Source: Hyunsoonleella flava
Lineage (GTDB): Bacteria; Bacteroidota; Bacteroidia; Flavobacteriales; Flavobacteriaceae
Direction of reading: 5' to 3'
Assembly (NCBI RefSeq): GCF_004310325.1
Contig: NZ_SIRT01000013.1
Span: forward strand, 55,611-119,610
Length of the DNA stretch: 64,000 bases
Below are positions 41,055 through 49,310 of the stretch, one piece after another. Under the pieces are notes generated by a model, which was given only the letters and a program-made list of their open reading frames with translations, was not told the origin of the DNA and made no database searches. A program made the translations under genes and the position numbers. Numbering within the stretch: the stretch's first letter is position 1; each line of letters begins with the position of its first letter.

Positions 41055-41438
41055 CTATTTATCCATATAATCCTGCCATTGTACAAGAACGTACTTGTCT
41101 CTACCCTTTTCTGCCTTTTTTAAGAATCCATATTCATAGACAAAAAAGTAAATGTCGCCTTTGGTATTCTTCCAATAATGTGTGAAATATTTTGGGTTGA
41201 AGCCCTGCTCCAATAATACATTTGCCCTAACCGTAGTTTTTCCAGCTTTATTAAAGGATTTTAGAATACGCCTATTTAGTTTTAACTGGTTGTCCACCCT
41301 ATTATAAAATCGTGGTGTTTCTTCTATTGAACGCTTATAATGGTAAGAGCTTTTACAGTGAGCATCACAATAAACTTTATCTGATCTACCTTCCAGTTCT
41401 TTACCACAAAATTTACATGTTTTTAGTTTTACTTCCAT
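41055..41438 (-). CDS. small zinc-finger protein next to the recombinase
   Basis: 127 residues. N-terminal zinc-binding motif CKFCGKELEGRSDKVYCDAHC: two C-x2-C / C-x3-C cysteine pairs, the CXXC at residues 8-11. The rest is basic (KRSIEE, RILKSFNKAGK) with a predicted alpha/beta C-domain. Proteins of this look occur next to integrases in Bacteroidota; a DNA-binding role (directionality factor or regulator) is an inference. It is divergent from the recombinase, sharing an 87-bp region with three 11-bp iterons. Confidence 0.7.
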   Translation of the reverse strand: MEVKLKTCKFCGKELEGRSDKVYCDAHCKSSYHYKRSIEETPRFYNRVDNQLKLNRRILKSFNKAGKTTVRANVLLEQGFNPKYFTHYWKNTKGDIYFFVYEYGFLKKAEKGRDKYVLVQWQDYMDK

Positions 41439-41460
41439 TTTAACACTTAACTGTACATTA

Positions 41461-41493
41461 TACGATTAATATACGTTTAATGTACGATTATTA
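41461..41493 (+). promoter_or_regulatory. three 11-bp-phased repeats in the divergent promoter
   Basis: TACGATTAATA, TACGTTTAATG, TACGATTATTA in exact tandem (41461, 41472, 41483), one helical turn each, between the zinc-finger gene and the recombinase. Likely an operator for cooperative binding that controls recombinase expression. Confidence 0.6.
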
Positions 41494-41525
41494 TCTCTGT
41501 TTATATTAAATTTAAGAAATATCAT

Positions 41526-42656
41526 ATGAAAACAGCACGAAATATTACTTTAAAACACCTTTTGATAAACCAAAAAAAGTACATTGGTCTACAATTTCAA
41601 TCGGATAAAATCTTAAACAGCCTTATTAAAGAACTTCAAGATGTGTCATGGAACGCTGAGTTTGGAATGTACTGTACACCAAACAATAAAGTAAACCTAA
41701 GTGCCATTTTCAATCTTTTCCGAGGGGTTGCCTGGGTAAACACCAATTATTTTTTTGATAAATCTAACTCCAAAGCATTGAATGAGGTTTTTGATGTACA
41801 ATGGTTTAGAAACAGGAAAAAACCAGATAATTATAGGTGCTGCCCAGATTCTTATCTTGACAAACTCGAACTAAAGCAATATGCCAATAATACGGTTAAA
41901 ACTTATATCTCCTGCTTTGAACGGTTTATTAATTATTATGCACATAAAGACATTGATCTTCTGGATGAATTGGATGTTAGAAACTACCTAAAGCACTTAG
42001 GACATAACAAATGGTCCAACTCATATATTAACCAAAGTATCAATAGCATCAAGTTTTACTATGAAGTAGTTTTAGGGCTTCCTAATAGGTTTTACCAAAT
42101 AGAGCGTCCTAGAAAACAAAAGAAGCTTCCTGTGGTACTATCCAAATCAGAGGTTCGTCAACTAATTGATGCTACAGGTAACATAAAACATAAATGTATT
42201 TTGTCCCTGTTATACTCCGCAGGTTTACGACGAAATGAGCTTATTAACCTAAAGATTGAGGATATAGACAGTAGCCGGATGCTGATTAAAGTCAATGACG
42301 CTAAAGGGAACAAAGATAGATATACCTTACTGGCAAAATCTGTGTTAACCGATTTAAGACGGTACTACCTTATGTTCAAGCCTAACAAATATCTATTTGA
42401 AGGTCAGAAAAAAGAAAAATATAGTGCTACTAGTATATCCAACATACTTTCTGCAGCTGCTATTAAGGTGAAATTAAAAAAGCACGTTACACCACATACC
42501 TTACGGCATAGCTTTGCTACACATTTATTAGAAGATGGAACAGATTTAAGATATATTCAACTACTATTGGGGCATAACTCTACCAAAACTACCGAAATAT
42601 ACACTCATGTGGCAAAATCTAGTTTTAAATCTATAAAAAACCCTCTCGATATGTAA
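41526..42656 (+). CDS. tyrosine recombinase at the head of the cassette array
   Basis: 376 residues. An N-terminal extension of about 110 residues precedes the core-binding SAM-like domain (about 112-195). The catalytic domain carries the full active site: Arg235 (GLRRNEL), Lys260 (KGNKDR), His324 and Arg327 (HTLRH), His350 (LLGH) and Tyr359 (EIYTHV). Between Lys260 and His324 the chain is as short as in XerC/D; the extra segment that IntI integrases carry before the HTLRH box is absent. It reads in the same direction as the cassettes, and its stop is 65 bp before the first cassette end. It is the obvious candidate for cassette recombination, but it could alternatively serve only the integration of the whole island into tRNA-Met. 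Confidence 0.92.
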   Translation: MKTARNITLKHLLINQKKYIGLQFQSDKILNSLIKELQDVSWNAEFGMYCTPNNKVNLSAIFNLFRGVAWVNTNYFFDKSNSKALNEVFDVQWFRNRKKPDNYRCCPDSYLDKLELKQYANNTVKTYISCFERFINYYAHKDIDLLDELDVRNYLKHLGHNKWSNSYINQSINSIKFYYEVVLGLPNRFYQIERPRKQKKLPVVLSKSEVRQLIDATGNIKHKCILSLLYSAGLRRNELINLKIEDIDSSRMLIKVNDAKGNKDRYTLLAKSVLTDLRRYYLMFKPNKYLFEGQKKEKYSATSISNILSAAAIKVKLKKHVTPHTLRHSFATHLLEDGTDLRYIQLLLGHNSTKTTEIYTHVAKSSFKSIKNPLDM

Positions 42657-42693
42657 GAATAATCATTATATTTAGGGAAATAAATATAATGTA

Positions 42694-42721
42694 GATAAAC
42701 ACAATTGTGTTTATCCATACG
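42694..42721 (+). other. putative attI-like primary site with 22-bp palindrome
   Basis: GATAAACACAATTGTGTTTATC is a perfect 22-bp palindrome (42694-42715), followed by CATACG and the first cassette end TTGTGTGTAATGC. It lies between the recombinase and cassette 1, where integrons have attI. It lacks the inner-helix mismatch pattern of the 16 other sites. An operator or hairpin role is possible. Confidence 0.5.
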
Positions 42722-42770
42722 TTGTGTGTAATGCAAAAACACCTATAACATTTAAAATAACATTTACGTT

Positions 42771-43943
42771 ATGACTAAAATTTATTTATTAATCCTCACT
42801 TTCATTTCATTTTTAAACATCGAAAATGACAAAGAAATTTTAAACAAAACAATTGTTAAACTCAATTCTTTAAAAACTATAGAATACGAATTAGTTACTC
42901 ACGATTATGTCAAGGATTATAATATAAATAAGATTGATAGCGCCTATTGTTATTTTGATTTCACAAGTAAAGACAAAATAATAGGAGCCAAATATCAGAT
43001 TATTTCAAAATTGGGAGAACAAGTTTTTAACGGAAAACAAAAATTTACAAGTATACCTAAAAAGGAATTAGTATTGTATAGTGAGAATGCAACTAAAAGC
43101 GAAATCATTAGCTCAAAATTCTTAAGTCCTTCAATATTTGAAATTCGAAAAATACTTCCAGAATTAGTGATTGATTCTTCAGCATTTATCACAAAGATAA
43201 AAGATAGTACCATAAACAATATTGAATGCTATCAATTCAAAATTTTAATGACACAAAAGTCAATTGGTATGGGCGGAGAATTAAAAAAGTTTGACACGAA
43301 TAAAATTGATTCATTAAATTATCATCTTTTTATTTCTAAAAAAACTTATTTACCAATTCAATTTGGAACAATCTTACATAATAATGGTGGTTATCAAATG
43401 TCTACATTCAATAATTTGAAAGAGGTAACAACTAAGAACATTTCTGTATGGGATTATAATAATATGCCAAAAGAGTATATGAAAATTAGTTATTCAGATT
43501 ATTTTATGGGAATGAGAACTAAAAATAAAGATAAGATTGGTTTAAATGCTTCTGACTGGAAATTACCAATGGTGCAAGGAGATTCAATCAAATTATCTGA
43601 GCTTAAAAACAACCTTGTTTTACTTGAATTTTGGTTTCCATATTGTAAAGGTTGTATTCAAGCAGTTCCCGAACTAAATGAAATTCAAGATAAGTATAAA
43701 ACTAAAGGACTTTTAACATTTGGAATTGAGTTCACAAAAAAATCAGAAAACATATTAATTGATTACATTGAAAAACAAAAAATTAAATTTCCAACTCTCT
43801 ATATGGGGAATGATGTTGCTAAAGAATATGGAATTTATGCAGCTCCTACATTTGTCTTAATTGATAAAAATGGAAAAATAATTTATAATAGTGCAAGTCT
43901 AAATAAAGAACAATTAATCAAGAAAATCGAAAATAATTTATAA
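42771..43943 (+). CDS. secreted TlpA-like thiol-disulfide oxidoreductase (cassette 1)
   Basis: 390 residues. N-terminal hydrophobic signal (MTKIYLLILTFISFLNI). Residues ~25-245 form an N-domain of unknown role, rich in beta structure. Residues ~260-390 are a thioredoxin fold with LLEFWFPYCKGC (redox CxxC), a cis-Pro AAPTFVLIDK and the TlpA-like PELNEIQDKY helix. It probably acts in the periplasm on disulfides. It begins 50 nt after the array start, the first gene behind the recombinase. Confidence 0.85.
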   Translation: MTKIYLLILTFISFLNIENDKEILNKTIVKLNSLKTIEYELVTHDYVKDYNINKIDSAYCYFDFTSKDKIIGAKYQIISKLGEQVFNGKQKFTSIPKKELVLYSENATKSEIISSKFLSPSIFEIRKILPELVIDSSAFITKIKDSTINNIECYQFKILMTQKSIGMGGELKKFDTNKIDSLNYHLFISKKTYLPIQFGTILHNNGGYQMSTFNNLKEVTTKNISVWDYNNMPKEYMKISYSDYFMGMRTKNKDKIGLNASDWKLPMVQGDSIKLSELKNNLVLLEFWFPYCKGCIQAVPELNEIQDKYKTKGLLTFGIEFTKKSENILIDYIEKQKIKFPTLYMGNDVAKEYGIYAAPTFVLIDKNGKIIYNSASLNKEQLIKKIENNL

Positions 43944-43958
43944 GAAAGCACTACACAC

Positions 43959-44080
43959 AACAAAGGCTATAAGTAATTGCTTGTTCTCGCCTACTTCTGA
44001 AAATCCTCACGGATTTTCAGTTTGGTGTGTACTTGCAAAGTTAAGTGCTAAACCACGCAACTACTCATAGCCCAACCGTT
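43959..44080 (+). repeat. attC-like site 1, short class
   Basis: 122 bp from AAC to GTT. Inner arms GGCTATAAGTAATTGC / GCAACTACTCATAGCC; tip CTGAAAATCC-TCAC-GGATTTTCAG. Terminal arm GCACTACACACAAC matches cassette 1 start GTTGTGTGTAATGC except the A.C at base 11. Covers most of the gene-free stretch 43944-44246; the remaining 166 bp are an A/T-rich leader. Confidence 0.85.
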
Positions 44081-44246
44081 GGCAACAATTTGAACTGACA
44101 ATATTCATAAACAAATTTTTAAACTACTTGTTTTAGTTATTAAATGCTTTTGTTAAAATTGGTTAAAAAAGTTAAAACTATTTTAAAATAATTTCTTACA
44201 CATAAAAAAGCTTTTGATTTGCTCTAATTAACCAAAATTTTAAATT

Positions 44247-44711
44247 ATGAAAAAGTCAGTCTTACTAAAATTATTAATTAATGTTTTAATTTTATTTTCC
44301 ATAATTGGACTACTAGGGCTCGCAATTAATATTCCTTTAAAAAAATGCATCATGAGTCCGATAAAGATTTGTATTGCAGATTGGAATTTATTTTATTGGT
44401 TTATTGCTATTATTGGTCTAACTGCTTGTTCATTCTTTTTGAAATCATTATATCATTTACGAAGGACGGCTATATTATTAGACAATGAATCTTTCTCCGA
44501 CATTATTAACCACTTGAAGAAATCTGGAACATGTTTTTTTGTTACAGGAATCATCTATTCTTTTGTAATAATTCTTCTTTGGGCTTACCTAGCAATTGAA
44601 ACAGGAGTAGTAGAAATAGGATACGATATGGATTTAATACCTCCTTTGTTTCTAATTATTATTGGTATTATTTTTAGAAAAATATCTAGTCTAAGTTTTA
44701 AATCTCAATAA
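44247..44711 (+). CDS. four-helix membrane protein, DUF2975-like (cassette 2)
   Basis: 154 residues with four hydrophobic helices (about 8-30, 48-70, 92-115, 127-145) and short polar loops; basic N-terminus. The layout, with LKSLYHLRRTAILLDNESF between helices 2 and 3, resembles DUF2975 membrane proteins, which often sit beside a small XRE regulator; no such regulator is adjacent here. Function unknown. It shares cassette 2 with the next gene (15 bp apart). Confidence 0.7.
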   Translation: MKKSVLLKLLINVLILFSIIGLLGLAINIPLKKCIMSPIKICIADWNLFYWFIAIIGLTACSFFLKSLYHLRRTAILLDNESFSDIINHLKKSGTCFFVTGIIYSFVIILLWAYLAIETGVVEIGYDMDLIPPLFLIIIGIIFRKISSLSFKSQ

Positions 44712-44726
44712 TTCTATAAATTTAAA

Positions 44727-46106
44727 ATGCACAAAAAACACATATGTATTAGCTTAATAACTTTGATCCTTGTTTTCAATTATTCTTGTCATCAACAAAA
44801 ATCTGATTACGTTATTCTAAGTGGAACAATTAAAAATGGAAATAAAACAATTGAATTAAGGTCTCATTATGACACTACCGATAAAACTAAGAGAAAAATC
44901 ATTCATTTAGATAAAAATGGTGATTTTCAAGATACTATCTATATTCAAAAAGAAGAATTATATGTGGTTTCAGACAAAACTAATATGTTTGAATTTCATT
45001 TAACCCCATCTAAGAAATACATTATCGAGTATGATACAAAAAAATTTAAGAACGAAGGCATTACTTTAAAAGGAGATGATATTGATATTAATGAATATTA
45101 TATAGATAAAACAAGAGGTATGGTATTCTACGATTTTAATGAATCGGGCAAGCCTGAGAAAGAAATTAGGAGTTTCCTTAATAATGTTAAAGAAAAACAA
45201 CTTAATAGACTAAATATTTCAAAATTGCCAAGTTCATTAAAAGAACATGAAGAAGCTTCTATTAAATTTGAATATCTGAGATATCTTTCATTATACCTTA
45301 GAGTAAACGAAATTAACACCCCATCTATTGAGTCTAAAAACGAGTTAGATATTGATTACTTGAACGAAGAAGAATATAAAAAATATCAATCATATAAATA
45401 TTTGTTACATGATTACTACCATGACCAATTAAACCAAAAAGCAAAAGTAAACCAAAAATTAAATTCGTCATATTCACTTTATCAAAATGGAATAAAAGAG
45501 TTAGCATTAATTATACCGAATGATTATATAAAAAACGATTTAATTGCTCATAATGCTTCATTTTTTCTTTTAAATTCAGAAGACATTGAATCTTGCTATA
45601 GCGACTTTAAAAAATATTACACTGGAAATGACACAATTATCAAATCTAAAATATTGGATTCATATTATCGATATGCTAAACTAAAAAAAGGAACCCCTTC
45701 TCCAAAATTCACTAATTTTAAAAATAATAATGGAGGGGAAAATTCACTAAACGATTATAAAGGAGCTTATGTGTTTATTGATATTTGGGCAACTTGGTGT
45801 GGCAATTGTTATGGAGAAATGCCTTATTTAAAAAAGTTAGAACAAGAATATAAAGATGTTGTTTTTTTAAGTATTGCTTGGAAAGATGATGAAAGCAAAT
45901 GGAGGAAAATAATAAAAAAAGAATCATTAACGGGGGTACAACTTTTTGCAACAAAAGAAGATAATTCCTTTTTTGAAGAGTATGCTGTAAATGGTATACC
46001 AAGATATATCTTAATCGACCCAGAAGGTAATATTGTAGACCATAATACACCTAGACCCTCAGATGACAAATTAAAAACTCTGTTTAAAGATGTTGGTATT
46101 GATTAA
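44727..46106 (+). CDS. thioredoxin-like lipoprotein (cassette 2)
   Basis: 459 residues, lipobox at Cys21 (FNYSC). Residues ~30-130 are a beta domain of the DUF4369 kind seen in Bacteroidota thioredoxin lipoproteins (SGTIKNGNKTIELRS). A helical middle follows. The last ~140 residues are a TlpA/ResA-type thioredoxin with FIDIWATWCGNC (CxxC) and cis-Pro NGIPRYILIDPEG. Envelope disulfide reductase is the likely role. Second thioredoxin protein in two consecutive cassettes. Confidence 0.88.
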   Translation: MHKKHICISLITLILVFNYSCHQQKSDYVILSGTIKNGNKTIELRSHYDTTDKTKRKIIHLDKNGDFQDTIYIQKEELYVVSDKTNMFEFHLTPSKKYIIEYDTKKFKNEGITLKGDDIDINEYYIDKTRGMVFYDFNESGKPEKEIRSFLNNVKEKQLNRLNISKLPSSLKEHEEASIKFEYLRYLSLYLRVNEINTPSIESKNELDIDYLNEEEYKKYQSYKYLLHDYYHDQLNQKAKVNQKLNSSYSLYQNGIKELALIIPNDYIKNDLIAHNASFFLLNSEDIESCYSDFKKYYTGNDTIIKSKILDSYYRYAKLKKGTPSPKFTNFKNNNGGENSLNDYKGAYVFIDIWATWCGNCYGEMPYLKKLEQEYKDVVFLSIAWKDDESKWRKIIKKESLTGVQLFATKEDNSFFEEYAVNGIPRYILIDPEGNIVDHNTPRPSDDKLKTLFKDVGID

Positions 46107-46223
46107 ATTGTATAAAATCGTTAGATAAAAAACGATGTAATTAACACTCGAAAATTTAATAGTAAAGAGCTAATTCCGATTTCTGACCATTTAACTTGTT
46201 AATAAAAACAAAAAACTGTTGCC

Positions 46224-46347
46224 AACACTGTATAAAAATAATAGCGGTTTAATCGCCAAAACGAAAGTAAGTAAATATAAATAAAGGTCTTTGTTTAACC
46301 GAAAAATTAGTGCTTTAAAACCGCTACTATTCTTATACTAAACCGTT
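46224..46347 (+). repeat. attC-like site 2, short class
   Basis: 124 bp. Inner arms GTATAAAAATAATAGCGG / CCGCTACTATTCTTATAC with A.C at 7 and 12. Terminal arm AACTGTTGCCAAC pairs with cassette 2 start GTTGGCAACAATT, A.C at base 11. Lies in the 436-bp gap 46107-46542; 46348-46542 is the leader of the RM cassette. Confidence 0.87.
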
Positions 46348-46425
46348 ACCTGTAATGCGGAAATAGTGCTAAAATTCAACATTTGAACTAAAAAGTCCAC
46401 CGCGTAAACAGCACATTTATTTTTT

Positions 46426-46480
46426 CCCAACGCGAAAATCCAAAGCTAAAAAAAATAAAAGAGCTATTTTTTTCCAACGC
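46426..46480 (+). repeat. pair of CCAACGC motifs left of the RM genes
   Basis: TTTTTCCCAACGCG at 46421-46434 and TTTTTTTCCAACGCTCG at 46467-46483 flank a weak AGCT...AGCT hairpin. A second pair lies right of the RM genes. Possibly remnants of another repeat family. Confidence 0.35.
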
Positions 46481-46518
46481 TCGAACAAATTCAAACCGAA
46501 TTTCTTGCTATCTTAAAT

Positions 46519-46549
46519 TTGACAAACTATATTTGACACTTATTGTCAA
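46519..46549 (+). promoter_or_regulatory. C-box-like operator upstream of the RM controller gene
   Basis: Three half-sites: TTGACA (46519), TTGACA (46533) and TGTCAA (46544); the last two form a perfect inverted repeat with a 5-nt spacer, ending 14 nt before the controller ATG. Such paired boxes are typical for C-protein autoregulation. Confidence 0.6.
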
Positions 46550-46563
46550 GTAATAATTTTCAA

Positions 46564-46878
46564 ATGGAAACAATCGGACAAATTTTACGGAATAAAAGAC
46601 TAAATCTAGGACTTCTTTTGAGACAAGTTTCAGCTTATGTTGATATTGACCAAGCAATATTGAGCAAAATCGAAAGAAACGAGCGAAAACCGACAAAAGA
46701 AATGTTGGAAAAATTAGCTGAAATTCTGAAACTCGATAAAGATGAACTTCTAATTCAGTTCATTAGCGACAAAATTGCTTATGAAATTGTAGATGAAGAT
46801 TGTGCTAGTAAAGTGCTAAAAGTTGCCGAAAAAAAAATAAAATATCTAAAATCAAATCCAATACCAAAACTAACATAG
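46564..46878 (+). CDS. XRE-family controller of the RM system (cassette 3)
   Basis: 104 residues from ATG 46564; an in-frame TTG at 46543 would place the start inside the operator, so I reject it. Helix-turn-helix in IGQILRNKRLNLGLLLRQVS and DQAILSKIERNERKPT. A C-terminal lysine-rich helix extends the usual C-protein length (about 75-80 residues). It ends right before the methyltransferase ATG (no gap). Expected role: delays endonuclease expression when the cassette enters a new host, by binding the TTGACA/TGTCAA boxes. Confidence 0.85.
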   Translation: METIGQILRNKRLNLGLLLRQVSAYVDIDQAILSKIERNERKPTKEMLEKLAEILKLDKDELLIQFISDKIAYEIVDEDCASKVLKVAEKKIKYLKSNPIPKLT

Positions 46879-47973
46879 ATGAGTACAGAATTAGAAAATA
46901 TGAGCATTGCCAAAGAACCACAATTAAGGATGTATTCACCACCTATTGATATCTCAAAAAAGCAATCAAAAGAAAAAGAGAAAATTGATGTTATTTCACT
47001 TTTTTCTGGTTGTGGTGGAATGGATTTAGGATTTGATAAAGCTGGTTTTAATATAAAATGGGCTAATGATATTGAAAAAAGAGCTTGTGAAACATACGCA
47101 AAAAATATTGGGGACCACATTGTTTGTGGAGACATAACTGAATTAGATTATTCAAAAATACCAGATGCAGATTTAATACTTGGTGGATTTCCTTGTCAAG
47201 ATTTTTCTATGATTTGGAAAAGAGGAGGAATAACGACAGACAGAGGTAATTTATATCAAAACTTTGTTGAAATTGTTTCTCAAAAGCAGCCCTTAATGTT
47301 TGTTGCAGAAAATGTAAAAGGAATTTTAACTGCTAATAAGAAAAAAGCAATAAAGACTATAATTAAAGATTTTTCAGAGACTGGAGATTACGGTTATAAT
47401 ACAACTGCACATTTAGTGAATTTTGCAGAATATGGAGTAGCTCAGCTTCGTCAAAGGGTTTTAATTATTGGAGTAAGAAAAGATTTAGATACATTTTTTG
47501 ACATACCAGCACCAACAAATGACGCGGACAACTATTTAACTGCTAAAGAAGCTTTGAAAGGAGTGAAAAAAGTAAAACATAACAACGAGCATCAAAACAT
47601 CCAAGCTGGTACTATTGAAAAATTAAAGCTAATTCCACCAGGAGGTAATTTTACTGACATTCCAAAAGATTCACCACACTATGTAAAAGGAATGATTTCT
47701 CACGTTTACCGCAGACTTCATCCTAACAAACCGTCAACTACTATCATTGCTGCTGGTGGTGGTGGAACTTGGGGATATCATTATGATGAACCAAGACCGT
47801 TAACCAACAGAGAAAGAGCAAGATTATTTGGTTATCCAGACGATTTTGTATTTGAGGGCACTATTACAGAAGTGAGAAAACAAATTGGTAATTCTGTTCC
47901 ACCATCAGGTATTTATCCTTTTGCAAAACAGATAAAAACATTTTTAGAAAATATCAAGGTTAATGCACACTAA
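46879..47973 (+). CDS. DNA (cytosine-5) methyltransferase (cassette 3)
   Basis: 364 residues. C5 motifs in order: I DVISLFSGCGGMDLG, IV GGFPCQDFS with catalytic Cys106, VI AENVKG, VIII QLRQRVLIIG, then the target recognition region (about 210-290), IX RPLTNRERARLFGYP and X IGNSVPP. A 36-residue N-terminal tail precedes motif I. It protects DNA from the endonuclease encoded by the next gene, whose start overlaps by 11 bp. Target sequence cannot be read from the protein. Confidence 0.95.
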   Translation: MSTELENMSIAKEPQLRMYSPPIDISKKQSKEKEKIDVISLFSGCGGMDLGFDKAGFNIKWANDIEKRACETYAKNIGDHIVCGDITELDYSKIPDADLILGGFPCQDFSMIWKRGGITTDRGNLYQNFVEIVSQKQPLMFVAENVKGILTANKKKAIKTIIKDFSETGDYGYNTTAHLVNFAEYGVAQLRQRVLIIGVRKDLDTFFDIPAPTNDADNYLTAKEALKGVKKVKHNNEHQNIQAGTIEKLKLIPPGGNFTDIPKDSPHYVKGMISHVYRRLHPNKPSTTIIAAGGGGTWGYHYDEPRPLTNRERARLFGYPDDFVFEGTITEVRKQIGNSVPPSGIYPFAKQIKTFLENIKVNAH

Positions 47974-48979
47974 TATTCAAAAATACGGAGGCGACTTTAG
48001 GAATGTTTTAGATAAAGAGTTTAAGACGTCTAATAATATTACAGTTGCATCAGGTTACGCTTCACTTGACGTAATTAATGCTTTTGAAAAACCGTTTATT
48101 GAAATTGCAAAAAAAGGTGGTACATCAAGACTGCTTTTAGGAATGGCATTTTATGAGGGATTAGGTCAAAAAAAGTTGAAAGCAGTAACAAAATTGAATG
48201 ATTCTTTAAAAGCTTACAACAAAAACTCAGGTGTGTTTGTAACTAATGGCAGAAGATATCACGGTAAAGTATATCAATTTGATAAAGATGTAACGTCAAA
48301 TATCTATGTTGGTTCATCAAATTTTTCTGCAAGTGGAACTAAAGGGAATATCGAATGTACAATACCTATATTAGATGACAATCAAAAAGTAAATCTGATA
48401 GCATTTTTAAATGACCTTTATTCGCCTTCCTACTCGATATCAATAGACCAAGCTGATATAACTGTTCCAGGTAAAAAGAAAATTGTTCTTGACAAAGTAG
48501 AAAGACTTTGGACAAGTTTAAAAACTTATGATTCATCTTCAATTTCTTTAGAAAAACTACCCAAATTTGTTTTCCCATTAGACCGAGTTGCCGAAAAAGA
48601 AAAATCAAACCTCAATGTTTATTTTGGAAAAGGTAGATGGAGTCGGTCAACTGGCAAAGTTAAACCAAGACCTTGGTACGAAATAGAACTTATTGCTAGT
48701 AATGATTTGAACTCTCAAACATTCTATCCTAAAGGCGACTTTCTTGCCTATACTGACGATGGTTTGATAATCCCAATGAGAACTCAAGGAGATTACTATA
48801 AAAACATCCGTTCAAAAAATAGTTTACAGATTTTTGGAATATGGTTAAAAGGAAAACTAGAAAGAAGCGGAGTATTAAAAAAATATGAACCTGTTACATT
48901 GGAAACTTTAGAAGAATATGGGAATGACAAACTTACTTTTTACAAGTTTGAAGAAGGGAAATATTATATGACTTTTTAA
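47963..48979 (+). CDS. NgoFVII-type (PLD-fold) restriction endonuclease (cassette 3)
   Basis: 338 residues. A PLD-type active site: His100 and Lys102 in YHGKVYQF, followed by VGSSNFSASG, the pattern of NgoFVII/BfiI-like metal-independent nucleases. The N-terminal third (SRLLLGMAFYEGLGQ) fits the same fold; the C-terminal half (about 185-338) is probably the DNA-binding domain. Overlap with the methyltransferase gene and position behind a controller gene give a complete type II RM system inside one cassette. Confidence 0.88.
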   Translation: MHTNIQKYGGDFRNVLDKEFKTSNNITVASGYASLDVINAFEKPFIEIAKKGGTSRLLLGMAFYEGLGQKKLKAVTKLNDSLKAYNKNSGVFVTNGRRYHGKVYQFDKDVTSNIYVGSSNFSASGTKGNIECTIPILDDNQKVNLIAFLNDLYSPSYSISIDQADITVPGKKKIVLDKVERLWTSLKTYDSSSISLEKLPKFVFPLDRVAEKEKSNLNVYFGKGRWSRSTGKVKPRPWYEIELIASNDLNSQTFYPKGDFLAYTDDGLIIPMRTQGDYYKNIRSKNSLQIFGIWLKGKLERSGVLKKYEPVTLETLEEYGNDKLTFYKFEEGKYYMTF

Positions 48980-49062
48980 GCCAACGCGCAAGCCATACAC
49001 ATTTACAGTTGCACCATCCAAGCTTCACCAAAACTGTAAAAGAGTATGTCTTCTGCCAACGC
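48980..49062 (+). repeat. hairpin bounded by CCAACGC motifs right of the RM genes
   Basis: GCCAACGC at 48980 and 49055 enclose TTTACAGTT / AACTGTAAA plus ATACAC / AGTAT outer pairs. Similar in plan to a recombination site but without the AACA...CGTT ends; a decayed or foreign site is possible. It fills most of 48980-49091. Confidence 0.4.
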
Positions 49063-49091
49063 TAGCAAGTTTGCGGAAAAGCACTACAGGT

Positions 49092-49283
49092 AACAATGTA
49101 TAAAAAAAATAGGGCAAAAAGTGCTTAATCGAAAGGTCTGTGCGTGTTTGCCAAGTCACCAAATTTTTAAATTTGGTATAATTAAAAAGAAAAAAGATAA
49201 TTAACAAAATTTAAAAATTCGGCTTTAGCTTAATCCGAAAAGTATCGCTTACAACTGCCCTACTTTTCTTATACTAGACCGTT
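49092..49283 (+). repeat. attC-like site 3, long class
   Basis: 192 bp. Inner arms GTATAAAAAAAATAGGGC / GCCCTACTTTTCTTATAC; extra internal hairpin ACCAAATTTTTAAATTTGGT. Terminal arm GCACTACAGGTAAC pairs with cassette 3 start GTTACCTGTAATGC 2.7 kb upstream, bracketing the whole RM system. Confidence 0.87.
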
Positions 49284-49310
49284 GTGCGTCATTTTGAAAA
49301 AAGTAACTAA

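Noticed and set aside
41526..42656. Classical IntI integrase
   Set aside because: The extra segment before the HTLRH box is missing and the array site consensus differs from RYYYAAC/GTTRRRY; only the AAC/GTT core is shared.
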